Assembly (NCBI GenBank): GCA_040507225.1
Contig: JBEVVG010000005.1
Location: forward strand, 133,929-197,928
DNA: 64,000 nucleotides
Source of the DNA: Thiodiazotropha sp040507225
Lineage (GTDB): Bacteria > Pseudomonadota > Gammaproteobacteria > Chromatiales > Chromatiaceae
Reading direction: 5' to 3'
In this document: piece by piece, positions 7,895-18,821 of the stretch
Position numbering within the stretch: the stretch's first letter is position 1
Layout: every line of letters starts with the position of its first letter
Notes under the pieces: generated by a model
What the model was told of the DNA's origin: nothing
The model's database searches: none
The model's input: only the letters and a program-made list of their open reading frames with translations
Position numbers and translations under genes: made by a program

Positions 7895-8147
7895 GTTGAG
7901 TTTTGAGTGGGTGGTGTGCGCTTTGCACACGTTGGTATGAGCCCCCCCTCCCTGGCCCTCTCCCGCGAGGGGAGAGGGAAAGCACGATCCGGGCTGAGTG
8001 GGGTGAGGATGGAGCCGTAGGTCGGGTTAGCGCAGCCTATCCCGACCTACCCACTGACCCGCAGCATTGGATGCACTCGGGTAGAACATCCCCTCTCCCC
8101 TTGCGGGAGAGGGGCAAACGAAAAACATGAGCGGAGCGAACTCATAA
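7895..8147. repeat. Composite palindromic repeat block between hypD and hypE
   Basis: It is made of nested parts. A GTTGAGTTTTGAG end is followed by a C-rich CCCTCTCCCGCGAGGGGAGAGGG unit (about 7942-7979). Next comes a TAGGTCGGGTTAGCGCAGCC palindrome (about 8018-8050), then the inverted CCCTCTCCCCTTGCGGGAGAGGGG unit (about 8091-8114) and a GAGCGGAGCGAAC end. The outer parts are roughly inverted to each other, so the block can fold back on itself. The remaining 8148-8380 shows no gene I can support. Confidence 0.7.
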
Positions 8148-8380
8148 AAACAAGAACGGCTGTTCAACCATGAAGCCTTGGCTGAATGAGCGTGGTTAAA
8201 GATTAATACCCTCGGGTGATCGGAGTTTGTAGAGCATGAGATATACCGTCCTGTTCGGTTGCGGCAAAACACTATTCGGGCGTTCAGCACGAACCCCCTT
8301 GAGCCAGACGTGCGGCGATGCGTCGATGAGCATGTACTCAAACTGTTCGGAATTGATTATTTCGAAAATGCAGGTGAACC

Positions 8381-9427
8381 ATGTCGGCTAACCGTCGTTT
8401 CGGCCAACGTCTGAACACCCGCGACGGCAGCGTGGACATGAGTCACGGCAGCGGCGGCCGGGCCATGGCCCAGCTGATCGGCGAGCTGTTCGTCAAACAC
8501 CTGGACAACGAGTTGCTGCGCCAGGGCAACGACCAGGCCAGCTTCCCGGTGGACGCGGGTCGCCTGGTGATGAGTACCGACGGTCACGTGATCTCGCCCC
8601 TCTTCTTTCCCGGTGGTGACATCGGTTCCCTGGCGGTGCACGGGACCATCAACGACGTCTGCATGTCCGGCGCGAAACCGCTTTACCTGTCCGCCGGTTT
8701 CATCCTTGAAGAAGGCTTTCCCCTGGCCGACCTGGAGCGCATCGTCATGAGCATGGGGCGGGCCGCGGCCGCCGCCGGGGTACCGGTGGTCACCGGCGAC
8801 ACCAAGGTGGTGGAGAAGGGCAAGGGCGACGGGGTGTTCATCACCACCACCGGGGTCGGGGTGGTGCCGGAGGGAATCAACATCTCCGGCGACCGGGCCC
8901 GGCCGGGAGACGCGATTCTGCTCAGCGGCAGCATCGGCGATCACGGTGTGGCGATCATGGCCAGCCGCGAGAACCTGAGCTTCGAAACCACGGTGGAGTC
9001 CGACTCCGCCGCACTGCATACCCTGGTGGCGGCGATGGTCGATGCGGCCCCTTCGATTCACTGTCTGAGGGACCCGACCCGGGGCGGACTGGCGACCACG
9101 CTGAATGAACTGGCGCAGCAATCCGGGGTGGGCATGCGCCTGGACGAATCGGCGATCCCGGTGAAACCCCAGGTGGCGGCTGCCTGTGAGCTGCTGGGGC
9201 TCGATCCCCTCTATGTGGCCAACGAAGGCAAGCTGATCTGTATCTGTCCCCAGGAACAGGCCGAGGCCGCACTGGCGGCGATGCGCACCCATCCCCAGGG
9301 CCGGGATGCGGCGATCATCGGCGAAGTAAGCGATGACCCCCACGGGTTCATCGAAATGCGCACCCGCTTCGGCGGCAACCGGGTGGTCGACTGGCTGGCC
9401 GGTGAACAGCTGCCGAGGATCTGCTGA
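8381..9427 (+). CDS. hypE: Carbamoyl-phosphate-dependent cyanide-ligand protein HypE
   Basis: A 348-residue HypE of the AIR-synthase (PurM-like) fold. It dehydrates the thiocarboxamide placed on its C-terminal Cys by HypF, making the cyanide ligands. The terminus is PRIC, so the essential Cys348 is present. Other family blocks are DMSHGSGGRAM near the start, VMSTDGHVISPLFFPGG, and LRDPTRGGLATTLNE. The ATG is preceded by CAGGTGAACC. It is followed by 130 bases and then hupR. Confidence 0.97.
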   Translation: MSANRRFGQRLNTRDGSVDMSHGSGGRAMAQLIGELFVKHLDNELLRQGNDQASFPVDAGRLVMSTDGHVISPLFFPGGDIGSLAVHGTINDVCMSGAKPLYLSAGFILEEGFPLADLERIVMSMGRAAAAAGVPVVTGDTKVVEKGKGDGVFITTTGVGVVPEGINISGDRARPGDAILLSGSIGDHGVAIMASRENLSFETTVESDSAALHTLVAAMVDAAPSIHCLRDPTRGGLATTLNELAQQSGVGMRLDESAIPVKPQVAAACELLGLDPLYVANEGKLICICPQEQAEAALAAMRTHPQGRDAAIIGEVSDDPHGFIEMRTRFGGNRVVDWLAGEQLPRIC

Positions 9428-9557
9428 AGGCAGGTTGCGTCAAACGCCGCACCCGGGCTACGGGAGCGTCATGGCAACGGGACGAATTGACTGACAGGCC
9501 AGGATGGTGAAACGACAAGGGTTTGGATTTTCCGAACAGGTAATTAGGTAAGCGGTT

Positions 9558-11045
<1,488 letters not shown>

Positions 11046-11131
11046 ACCGGGTGCCCAGACCAATGATCACCCAGCTGCCAGAGGACCCCGGGTTACCCCC
11101 GGGGAGCGTCTCGTCAGGCTCTGACCGTACA

Positions 11132-11243
11132 CTCGTTCCCAGGCTCTGCGTGGGAATGCATACCAGGGCTTGGCTGTTCTGTGCAGATTTGAGTGGTTCG
11201 CTGAACCCATGGTCTGCATTCCCACGCAGAGCCTGGGAACGAG
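11132..11243. repeat. Paired palindromic repeat (CTCGTTCCCACGCTCTGCG family)
   Basis: The arms CTCGTTCCCAGGCTCTGCG and the inverted CGCAGAGCCTGGGAACGAG bracket about 70 bases; each arm continues into a TGGGAATGCAT or TGCATTCCCA half. The element fills much of the 304-base gap between hupR and hupT. The two arms share the same rare change (CCAGG/CCTGG for CCACG/CGTGG), as expected if the pair is kept complementary. Confidence 0.85.
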
Positions 11244-11349
11244 GCAGACGAGGTAAGCCCAGTCTGAGCAAGGCGGTCGGTACCAGACGCTCACACCCAC
11301 ACAGAACCTGGAAATGGGTCGACACAGCGAACAAGGACAGGAATAGCGC

Positions 11350-12744
11350 ATGACCGACAACGATCTCCTCAATCCCCCCGCCAGCCTGATCATGCAGGCC
11401 GGACTGGGCGGCAACCTGGAACTGGACAGTAATTCGGAGAATGCCTGGATCGAGGTGATCCGCAAGATGGACTCGGTCTATGCTGACCTGGTTCACTACC
11501 AGATTGAACTGGAGCAGAAGAACAGCGCCCTGGAACTCGCCCAGCAGTTCATCGACAGCGTGCTCTCATCGATGACCGATGTACTCATCGTCTGCGATAC
11601 CGGGAGCCGCATCCAGCAGGTCAATGCGGCGCTGGAGAAGCTGACCGGGTTTCCCGCCTCGGAATTCGTCGGCAAACCCCTGGTCGAGGTCTTCGGTGCT
11701 GATTCCCGCAGTGAACTGCAGCACTTCCCGGAACGCCTGGGCAACCATTCTCTGATCGACTGCGAGGTCAACCTGCGCTGCGCCGACGGCAGCAACGCAC
11801 CCCTTGCGATGAACTGCTCATCCCGCTACAACAACACTGGCGGTCTGGTCGGAATGGTGCTCATCGGCCGTCCGGTGGGTGAGCTGAGACGCGCCTATGA
11901 CGATCTCAACCAGGCCCATGATGAATTGAAACAGGCCCAGCAGCAGCTGGTGCAGTCGGAGAAGATGGCCTCCCTCGGTCGCCTGGTCGCGGGGGTTGCC
12001 CACGAACTCAACAACCCGATCAGTTTCGTATTTGGCAACATGCACGCCCTCAAGCGTTACGGGAAGCGCATCACCCGCTATCTGGAACAGGTGGAGCAGG
12101 AGACCGATTCACCGGCCCTGCGCCAGCTCCATGAGGAGTTGCGCATCGGCCGCATCCTGGATGACATCGAACCACTGATCGACGGCACCCTGGAAGGGGC
12201 CGAGCGGGTCAGCGACATCGTTCAGGACCTGCGCCGTTACTCCGGCGGGCAGCGTGAAGAGGCGGCCCTGTTCGACCTGCCTGGGGCGATCCGCAAGGCG
12301 GTGCAGTGGGTGATCAAGGCCGAGCGGATAAAACCCGAGGTGCACTACACACTGCCGCCGAAATTGAAATACCTGGGTCGCAAGGGGCAGCTCCACCAGG
12401 TGCTCATCAATCTGGTACAGAACGCTGCGGACGCCATGCAGCAGATGCCCCGTCAGCAGCTCGACGTGGTCTGCGAAACCCATCCCTCAGGGCGTATCAG
12501 GATATCGATTCGCGACTATGGGCCGGGGATTCCCGAGCAGCATCTGCCGCACCTGTTCGACCCCTTCTATACCAGCAAACCGGTCGGGCAGGGGACCGGG
12601 CTGGGACTCTACATCAGCTACGGCCTGGCCCAGGAGATGGACGGCACCCTGAGTGCCCGCAACCATCCCCAGGGAGGCGCAGAGTTCATCCTGGAGCTGC
12701 CGCCGGAGGGTAGTCCCAAGACATCCGCAGGCGGTGGCCGATGA
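11350..12744 (+). CDS. hupT: Hydrogenase sensor histidine kinase HupT/HoxJ
   Basis: A 464-residue soluble kinase: no membrane span is visible. A PAS domain covers about 70-175 (VLIVCDTGSRIQQVNAALEK), followed by a coiled linker rich in Gln. The phospho-acceptor His218 sits in VAGVAHELNNPISF, and the ATPase motifs are NLVQNAADAM, DYGPGIP and GTGLGLYIS. In H2-sensing systems it forms a complex with HupUV and phosphorylates HupR when H2 is absent. It overlaps hupU by 4 bases, which supports that pairing. Confidence 0.92.
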   Translation: MTDNDLLNPPASLIMQAGLGGNLELDSNSENAWIEVIRKMDSVYADLVHYQIELEQKNSALELAQQFIDSVLSSMTDVLIVCDTGSRIQQVNAALEKLTGFPASEFVGKPLVEVFGADSRSELQHFPERLGNHSLIDCEVNLRCADGSNAPLAMNCSSRYNNTGGLVGMVLIGRPVGELRRAYDDLNQAHDELKQAQQQLVQSEKMASLGRLVAGVAHELNNPISFVFGNMHALKRYGKRITRYLEQVEQETDSPALRQLHEELRIGRILDDIEPLIDGTLEGAERVSDIVQDLRRYSGGQREEAALFDLPGAIRKAVQWVIKAERIKPEVHYTLPPKLKYLGRKGQLHQVLINLVQNAADAMQQMPRQQLDVVCETHPSGRIRISIRDYGPGIPEQHLPHLFDPFYTSKPVGQGTGLGLYISYGLAQEMDGTLSARNHPQGGAEFILELPPEGSPKTSAGGGR

Positions 12745-13742
12745 CCCGGCGCACCCTGCTGTGGCTTCAGTCCGGAGGCTGCGGCGGCTGTTCCCTGTCC
12801 CTGTTCAACGCGGAAGCCCCGAATCTGCTCACCGCCCTGGAGAGTGCCGGCATCGAACTGTTGTGGCACCCGAGCCTGAGTGAACAGAGCGGCTCCGAAC
12901 TGCAGGCCATCCTGCAGCGCATCCTGGACGATGAGCTGACCCTCGACCTGTTCTGTCTCGAAGGTTCCGTGATCCAGGGACCCAATGGCACCGGCCTGTT
13001 TCACCGCCAGGCAGGCAGCAACCGGCCGATGCGTGACCTGATCCGGGATCTGGCGTTGAAGGCACGCCAGGTGATCGCGGTGGGCAGCTGCGCGGCATTC
13101 GGCGGCATGACCGCGGCCGGAGACAATCCCAGTCAGGCCTGTGGGCTGCAGTATGACGGCAACCAGCCCGGTGGTCTGCTGGGCGGCGCTTACCGATCGC
13201 CCCGGGAACTCCCGGTGATCAACATCGCCGGTTGCCCGACCCATCCCAACTGGGTATTGCAGACCCTGCTGCAACTGGCCCTGGATGAGAACGAATCCCC
13301 GGCCCTCGACGAGCTCAACCGACCGCGCAGCTACACCGACCACCTGGTGCATCACGGCTGTCCGCGCAACGAGTATTACGAATTCAAGGCGAGCGCCGAG
13401 AAGCACTCCGACCTGGGTTGCATGATGGAACATCTCGGCTGCCTTGGCACCCAGGCTCGGGCCGACTGCAATACCCGCCTGTGGAACGGGGAGGGCTCCT
13501 GCCTGAGAGGCGGCTATGCCTGCATCAACTGCACCGCGCCGGTGTTCGAAAACCCCAACCACACCTTTCAGAGCACCCCCAAGATCGGCGGCATTCCCAT
13601 CGGTCTGCCCACCGACATGCCCAAGGCCTGGTTCGTCGCCCTGGCGGCGCTGGCCAAGGCGGCGACCCCGGTGCGGCTCAAGGAGAACGCGGTGACCGAT
13701 CACATCCGGGTGGTGCCGGGCAAGAAGGCGGAGGAGAAATGA
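12741..13742 (+). CDS. hupU: H2-sensing regulatory hydrogenase small subunit HupU/HoxB
   Basis: A 333-residue Fe-S small subunit. It starts directly with LLWLQSGGCGGCSLSL (Cys14 and Cys17 bind the proximal cluster) and has no twin-arginine signal peptide or C-terminal membrane anchor, the marks of the cytoplasmic H2 sensor rather than the uptake enzyme. Further Cys ligands lie in VAVGSCAAFGG, NIAGCPTHPNW, HGCPRNEYYE, LGCLGTQARADC and GYACINCTAPVFE. The adjoining hupT overlaps its start. Its partner hupV is 632 bases downstream instead of adjacent. Confidence 0.94.
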   Translation: MTRRTLLWLQSGGCGGCSLSLFNAEAPNLLTALESAGIELLWHPSLSEQSGSELQAILQRILDDELTLDLFCLEGSVIQGPNGTGLFHRQAGSNRPMRDLIRDLALKARQVIAVGSCAAFGGMTAAGDNPSQACGLQYDGNQPGGLLGGAYRSPRELPVINIAGCPTHPNWVLQTLLQLALDENESPALDELNRPRSYTDHLVHHGCPRNEYYEFKASAEKHSDLGCMMEHLGCLGTQARADCNTRLWNGEGSCLRGGYACINCTAPVFENPNHTFQSTPKIGGIPIGLPTDMPKAWFVALAALAKAATPVRLKENAVTDHIRVVPGKKAEEK

Positions 13743-13763
13743 AGCCGATGCGGCCGTTTTCCA

Positions 13764-14135
13764 TCGTTCCCACGCTCTGCGTGGGAACGAGACCGAGGGG
13801 CGAGGTGAGTGGGTAGGTCGGGTTAGCGCAGCGTAACCCGACATGAATGGGTATCTCGACACGACCTGTCGGGTTACGCTGCGCTAACCCGACCTACGAC
13901 TGCGACGCTCAAGGAGAACGTATACCCCGGTTAATCAAAACGCAGTGTAGTGACGGTAAATACAGGACCAGGTATGCATTCCCACGCAGAGCGTGGGAAC
14001 GAGATCGAAGGGAGAGGGGAGTAGGGCGTCGCTCACTGAAGGAGCCGGATAGGATGGGTCATCCTTTTACAAGCATGACCCATCATCCAGGCACACTCCC
14101 TCTCCCCTTGCGGGAGAGGGCCGGGGAGAGGGGGC
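13764..14135. repeat. Nested palindromic repeat cluster between hupU and hupV
   Basis: Four repeats are packed together. A TCGTTCCCACGCTCTGCGTGGGAACGA palindrome lies at 13764-13790. A pair of TAGGTCGGGTTAGCGCAGCG arms spans about 13814-13896. An inverted CATTCCCACGCAGAGCGTGGGAACGAG unit ends near 14003. A CCCTCTCCCC unit with its inverse lies at about 14097-14135. A separate 10-base dyad, GATGGGTCAT with ATGACCCATC, is at 14053-14084. The remaining 14136-14374 has no gene I can support. Confidence 0.8.
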
Positions 14136-14374
14136 ATCGAATAACACCGGCAACCTGAGGCATAGTGATCAGGCTGCCAATGAACGAATCAACAGGTTCC
14201 ATCGCATTCAAGTGACCATTCCATGCATCAATTTAACGGTCTGAAACATATCCAGGCTTCACCCAGGCGGGACAGTTTATCCCTTACCCTTTTGAGGGGT
14301 CCGGTAACTGTCCCTGGGCGGCAATCCCCAGGTGATTCCCGCCGCATGCCCCCCATGCATGGAGTGACCCCACA

Positions 14375-15826
14375 ATGAGCCGAAGAATCATCGGTCCCTT
14401 CAACCGGGTCGAGGGCGACCTGGAGGTGCAACTCGAGATCCGGGATGACCGGGTCAGCGATGCCTGGGTGGTCTCCCCCCTCTATCGCGGTTACGAACAG
14501 ATCCTGCAGGGCAAGGATCCCTACGACGCACTGGTCTACGTGCCACGCATCTGCGGTATCTGCTCGGTGGCCCAGTCCGCCGCCTCGGCGCGGTCCCTGG
14601 CCGATGTGATGGGGCTGACCCCGCCGCCGAACGGGGAAAGGGCCATCAACCTGATCCTCGCGGGGGAGAACGTCGCCGATCACCTGACCCATTTTTACCT
14701 GTTTTTCATGCCCGACTTCGCCCGCGAGGTGTACCGCCGGCAACCCTGGTTCGAGTGGGCGGAGCGACGCTTCAAGGCGCTCAAGGGTTCGGCCGCCCGG
14801 GAGGTGCTGGGTCCCCGCGCCGAGTTCATGCACCTGCAGGGCCTGCTGGCGGGCAAATGGCCCCACACCCTGGCGATCCAGCCCGGCGGCTCCACCCGCG
14901 CGGTTGCCGCGGATGAGCGCACCCGCCTGCTTGGGCTGCTGTTCGCGTTTCGCGATTTTCTGCAGCGGATCCTGTTCGGTGATGACCTGGAGCGGATCGT
15001 CGCCCTGGATTCCGCCGAGGCACTGGAACAGTGGCGCCACGCCGCTTCCCCGGAAAACGGGGACCTGCGACGCTTCCTGCACATCGCCGAGGCGTTGGAT
15101 CTGCAATCCCTGGGACGCGCCAGCGACCGCTTCATGAGCTACGGGGCCTACGCCACCCACCAGGGTCCCCTGTTTGCCGAGGGCGTCTGGCAGGATGGCC
15201 GGGTCGAGGCACTGGACACCACCCGCATCCGCGAGGACGTCTCCCACAGCTGGATGCAGATGCAGAGCGAACCCCGCCACCCCTTCGAGGGCGTCACCCT
15301 GCCGGCCAGCGACCTGGATGAGGGTTACACCTGGTGCAAGGCGCCGAGGCTAAACGGCCAGGTGGTGGAGGTGGGTGCCCTGGCCCGACAGCTGGTGGAT
15401 GGGCATCCCCTGATCCGTGATCTGGTAAGGCAAAGCGGCGGCAATGTGCGCAACCGGGTGATCGCCCGTCTGCTGGAGATCGCCCGGGTGACCCTGGCGA
15501 TGGAGCAGTGGGCCCGGGACCTCAAACCGGGTGAAGCCTTCCATCACGGCGCGCCGATGCCGGACGAGGCCCAGGGCTTTGGCCTGGTGGAGGCCGCCCG
15601 GGGCAGTCTCGGGCACTGGCTGAAGGTGAAGAGGGGGCGCATCCTCAACTACCAGATCATCGCTCCGACCACCTGGAACTTCTCCCCGAGGGATGGCCAG
15701 GAGCAGCCCGGGGCCCTGGAACTGGCCCTGCGCAACGCCCCGGTCCAGGCCGGGGAGCAGGAACCGGTGGCGGTACAGCACATCGTCCGCTCCTTCGATC
15801 CCTGCATGGTCTGCACGGTGCATTGA
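14375..15826 (+). CDS. hupV: H2-sensing regulatory hydrogenase large subunit HupV/HoxC
   Basis: A 483-residue [NiFe] large subunit. The nickel ligands are in RICGICSVAQS (Cys60, Cys63) and in the extreme C-terminal DPCMVCTVH (Cys477, Cys480). The chain stops exactly at this His, so there is no cleavable tail, a property of regulatory hydrogenases that do not need HupD. The CSVAQS variant, with Gln where catalytic enzymes carry His, is also typical of sensor enzymes. With HupU it reports H2 to HupT. hypF starts within the stop codon region. Confidence 0.94.
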   Translation: MSRRIIGPFNRVEGDLEVQLEIRDDRVSDAWVVSPLYRGYEQILQGKDPYDALVYVPRICGICSVAQSAASARSLADVMGLTPPPNGERAINLILAGENVADHLTHFYLFFMPDFAREVYRRQPWFEWAERRFKALKGSAAREVLGPRAEFMHLQGLLAGKWPHTLAIQPGGSTRAVAADERTRLLGLLFAFRDFLQRILFGDDLERIVALDSAEALEQWRHAASPENGDLRRFLHIAEALDLQSLGRASDRFMSYGAYATHQGPLFAEGVWQDGRVEALDTTRIREDVSHSWMQMQSEPRHPFEGVTLPASDLDEGYTWCKAPRLNGQVVEVGALARQLVDGHPLIRDLVRQSGGNVRNRVIARLLEIARVTLAMEQWARDLKPGEAFHHGAPMPDEAQGFGLVEAARGSLGHWLKVKRGRILNYQIIAPTTWNFSPRDGQEQPGALELALRNAPVQAGEQEPVAVQHIVRSFDPCMVCTVH

Positions 15827-18129
15827 TGATCGGAGAATCGATCCGGATACGCGGTATCGTGCAGGGGGTGGGGATGCGCCCCACCCTGTGGCGTCTGGCC
15901 CGGGACTGCGGTCTGCGGGGTGAGGTTTGGAATGACGCTGAAGGGGTGTTCCTCACGGCCTGGGGTGACGCGGCGGCGCTCGACGCCTTCATCGAACGGT
16001 TGCAAACCGAGGCACCGCCTCTGGCGCGGATCCAGGCTGTGGAGCGAGCCCGACTCAGCGAAGGCAGTCCCCCCGAAGCGTTCAGCATCCGCTCCAGTCA
16101 CGATGGCGAGACCCGAACCGGCGTGGCGGCCGACGCGGCCACCTGTCCCGAGTGTCGGGCCGAGGTGCTCGATCCTGGCGACCGGCGCTACCGTTACCCC
16201 TTCACCAACTGCACCCACTGCGGGCCCCGCCTGTCGATCATCCACGCAGTGCCCTATGACCGGGCCAACACCAGCATGTCGGTGTTTCCCATGTGCCCCG
16301 CCTGTGAAGCGGAATACCGCGACCCGGCGAACCGGCGTTTTCATGCCCAGCCCAACGCCTGTCCCGAGTGCGGCCCCCGGGTCTGGCTGGAGGATGCGCA
16401 GGGCCAGACACCCCCATGCGAATCCGATGAAGACGCCATCGCCGCCGCCGCACGCCTGATCCGTGAGGGACGCATCCTCGCGATCAAGGGGATCGGTGGC
16501 TTCCACCTGGCCTGTGATGCGGGTAATTCCGAGGCGGTGGACCGGCTGCGCCAAAACAAGCGCCGTTACCACAAGGCCTTCGCCCTGATGGCCCATGATC
16601 AGGAGATGGTCCAACGCTATGTCCGGCTCAGTCCCGGGGAGGCGGAACTGCTGCAGGACCGGGCCGGCCCCATCGTGATTCTCCCCGCCGACGGTGAAAC
16701 CCTTGCCGGGGGTATCGCTCCGGGGCAGAACAGTCTCGGCTTCATGCTCCCCTACACCCCGCTGCATCAGCTGTTGATGCAGTCGATGACGCGTCCCATC
16801 GTGCTCACCTCCGGCAACCGCAGCGACGAGCCCCAGTGCATCGGTAACGACGAAGCCCGGGAACGCCTGGCGGAGATTGCCGACGTCTGGCTGCTGCATG
16901 ACCGGGAGATCGTCAACCGCCTGGACGATTCAGTGGTACGCTACGTTGCCTCCGCGCCGCGCCTGCTGCGCCGTGCCCGGGGCTATGCCCCGCAGCCCAT
17001 CCCGTTGGGCCAGGAGTTCAAGAACCTGCCCCCCACCCTGGCCATGGGCGGTGAGCTGAAAAACAGCTTCTGCCTGTTGCGTGACGGAGAAGCCATCGTC
17101 TCCCAGCACATGGGTGATCTGGAGGATGCATCGACCTACCGGGACTATCGCCACAACCTGCAGCTCTACCGCGAGCTGTTTGATTTCACCCCGCAACGGA
17201 TCGTGGTGGACATGCACCCCAACTACCTCTCCACCCAACTGGGCCGGGAGATGGCCGAGACATTGCAGATCCCTCTGATCGAGGTGCAGCATCATCACGC
17301 CCACATCGTCTCCTGCATGGCCGAGCACGGCATACCCCGGGACGAAACGGTTCTGGGGATCGCCCTCGATGGACTGGGGATGGGAGAGGGCGGTGAACTC
17401 TGGGGCGGTGAATTTCTGCTTGCAGGCTACACCGGGTATGAGAAGCTTGCCGGATTCCAGCCCGTGCCCATGCCCGGCGGCGCCATGGCGATGCGCGAGC
17501 CCTGGCGCAACACTCTGGCCCACCTGCTGCAACTGCCCGATCGCGAATCCCTGATGCAAGATTATGCGGATCTCGAAATCATCCGCTTTCTGCGGCAGAA
17601 GCCCCTGGATACCTTACAGGCGATGATCCGCAAGGGCCTGAACAGCCCGCCCGCCTCGTCCGCTGGCCGGTTGTTCGATGCCGTGGCCGCCGCGCTCGGT
17701 TACTGTCGTGAACAAGCCGGTTTCGAAGGCCATGCGGCGATTGAACTGGAAGCCGCGGCCGAACCCTTCATGGCTCAGGAGCGCAACTCGGCCTATGGCT
17801 ATAATTGTCAGGATGCAATGCTCGATTGGGAACCCATGTGGCGGGCGTTGTTGGCGGATGCGCATGAGGGTATCGCAAGTGGTCGGATGGCTGCTCGGTT
17901 CCACCAGGGGCTGGCGACTGCGGTGAGTCAGGTGGGTCGGGATCTGGCTGGATCCCGGGGGGTCGCGACCCTGGTCCTGACTGGCGGCGTTTGGCAGAAC
18001 CGTTTGTTGCTGGAAGCCGCGTCTGAACAAATGCAGAACTTTGGCTTGAAAGTTCTGGCGCCGTCGATCGTGCCCGCCAATGACGGGGGATTGGCGTTGG
18101 GGCAGGCTGTGATGGGTGCGTTGCGTTGA
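15826..18129 (+). CDS. hypF: Carbamoyltransferase HypF
   Basis: A 767-residue HypF that makes the carbamoyl-adenylate used on HypE. Domains in order are an acylphosphatase-like start (RIRGIVQGVGMRP), two zinc-finger pairs (CPEC with CTHC; CPAC with CPEC), a YrdC-like middle (IKGIGGFHLACDA), and a Kae1-like carbamoyltransferase (VQHHHAHIVSCMAEHG). The ATG at 15826 overlaps the last base of the hupV stop; a TTG three bases earlier is in frame but less likely. Placing hypF at the end of the regulatory genes, away from hypABCDE, is seen in other bacteria. Confidence 0.95.
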   Translation: MIGESIRIRGIVQGVGMRPTLWRLARDCGLRGEVWNDAEGVFLTAWGDAAALDAFIERLQTEAPPLARIQAVERARLSEGSPPEAFSIRSSHDGETRTGVAADAATCPECRAEVLDPGDRRYRYPFTNCTHCGPRLSIIHAVPYDRANTSMSVFPMCPACEAEYRDPANRRFHAQPNACPECGPRVWLEDAQGQTPPCESDEDAIAAAARLIREGRILAIKGIGGFHLACDAGNSEAVDRLRQNKRRYHKAFALMAHDQEMVQRYVRLSPGEAELLQDRAGPIVILPADGETLAGGIAPGQNSLGFMLPYTPLHQLLMQSMTRPIVLTSGNRSDEPQCIGNDEARERLAEIADVWLLHDREIVNRLDDSVVRYVASAPRLLRRARGYAPQPIPLGQEFKNLPPTLAMGGELKNSFCLLRDGEAIVSQHMGDLEDASTYRDYRHNLQLYRELFDFTPQRIVVDMHPNYLSTQLGREMAETLQIPLIEVQHHHAHIVSCMAEHGIPRDETVLGIALDGLGMGEGGELWGGEFLLAGYTGYEKLAGFQPVPMPGGAMAMREPWRNTLAHLLQLPDRESLMQDYADLEIIRFLRQKPLDTLQAMIRKGLNSPPASSAGRLFDAVAAALGYCREQAGFEGHAAIELEAAAEPFMAQERNSAYGYNCQDAMLDWEPMWRALLADAHEGIASGRMAARFHQGLATAVSQVGRDLAGSRGVATLVLTGGVWQNRLLLEAASEQMQNFGLKVLAPSIVPANDGGLALGQAVMGALR

Positions 18130-18344
18130 GTGCTTTCAAGAACATGACCGCGATTGCGGTTCAGGCGACCGGGATGGCAACTCCATGAAACGGTTCGTTG
18201 AATGGACTCTGGCAGATGTCGGTGCATGGGTTGTGGCGTCGTGGGCGGTTCAATCAATGTTCCCGAAACAAACAGCCTCAAGGGTGTCTGCTATGGGATA
18301 TTCTGAATGTATCTAGCCGGATACTGTGGATTGGGTGGGTATCG

Positions 18345-18713
18345 ATGCTGAGGTTGAAACAGGTCCTTCAGGCGTGGGGCAGTGAGCGGTTTGAGGCTAT
18401 GCTGAAACAGGCATTGGAAAGCCTGCCTCATCATGAACTGCCGCTTCAGCAAGGCCTGCAACACAGCAGTCAGGTGAGTGAGGAACCGATTCAGGTGATG
18501 ATTCTGAATATGACTGAGTCCGCTGGCCGGATCAATGTACGGCTGGGGGTGTTTTACTCAGGCGTAATTGCAGGCTGTAATTGCGCCGATGATCCCACAC
18601 CGGTCGATACCGTGTCAGAGTACTGCGTCCTGGGATTGGATATCGACAGGGGCACCGCTGAGGCTGCGGTTGTATTGCTGGACAATGATTCCGGTCCCAG
18701 TGGTGATGGATGA
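18345..18713 (+). CDS. Small conserved protein with GCxCADDPTP motif, function unknown
   Basis: A 122-residue protein. I recognise the style of a small gammaproteobacterial family but not a proven function; database labels for such proteins may be misleading. Visible features are an N-terminal helical half (LKQVLQAWGSERFEAMLKQ) and a C-terminal beta-rich half with FYSGVIAGCNCADDPTP and EYCVLGLDID, giving three clustered Cys and two Asp that could bind a metal. ATG 18345 is chosen because the conserved-looking part begins there; the frame is open further upstream. It lies 215 bases after hypF on the same strand, so co-transcription is possible but unproven. Confidence 0.6.
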   Translation: MLRLKQVLQAWGSERFEAMLKQALESLPHHELPLQQGLQHSSQVSEEPIQVMILNMTESAGRINVRLGVFYSGVIAGCNCADDPTPVDTVSEYCVLGLDIDRGTAEAAVVLLDNDSGPSGDG

Positions 18714-18821
18714 GTGACGGGCAACGGAGATGATGGTACGCCATCCCTGGCATCTGCATCTTAGCCTTTCGTTTTGCTGTCACATGGCGTAGTCAATGCG
18801 TCATCCCTGGTCGCGCACACC

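Noticed and set aside
8027..8341. A 104-codon minus-strand frame in the hypD-hypE gap
   Set aside because: Half of it is translated repeat sequence and the rest shows no family pattern.
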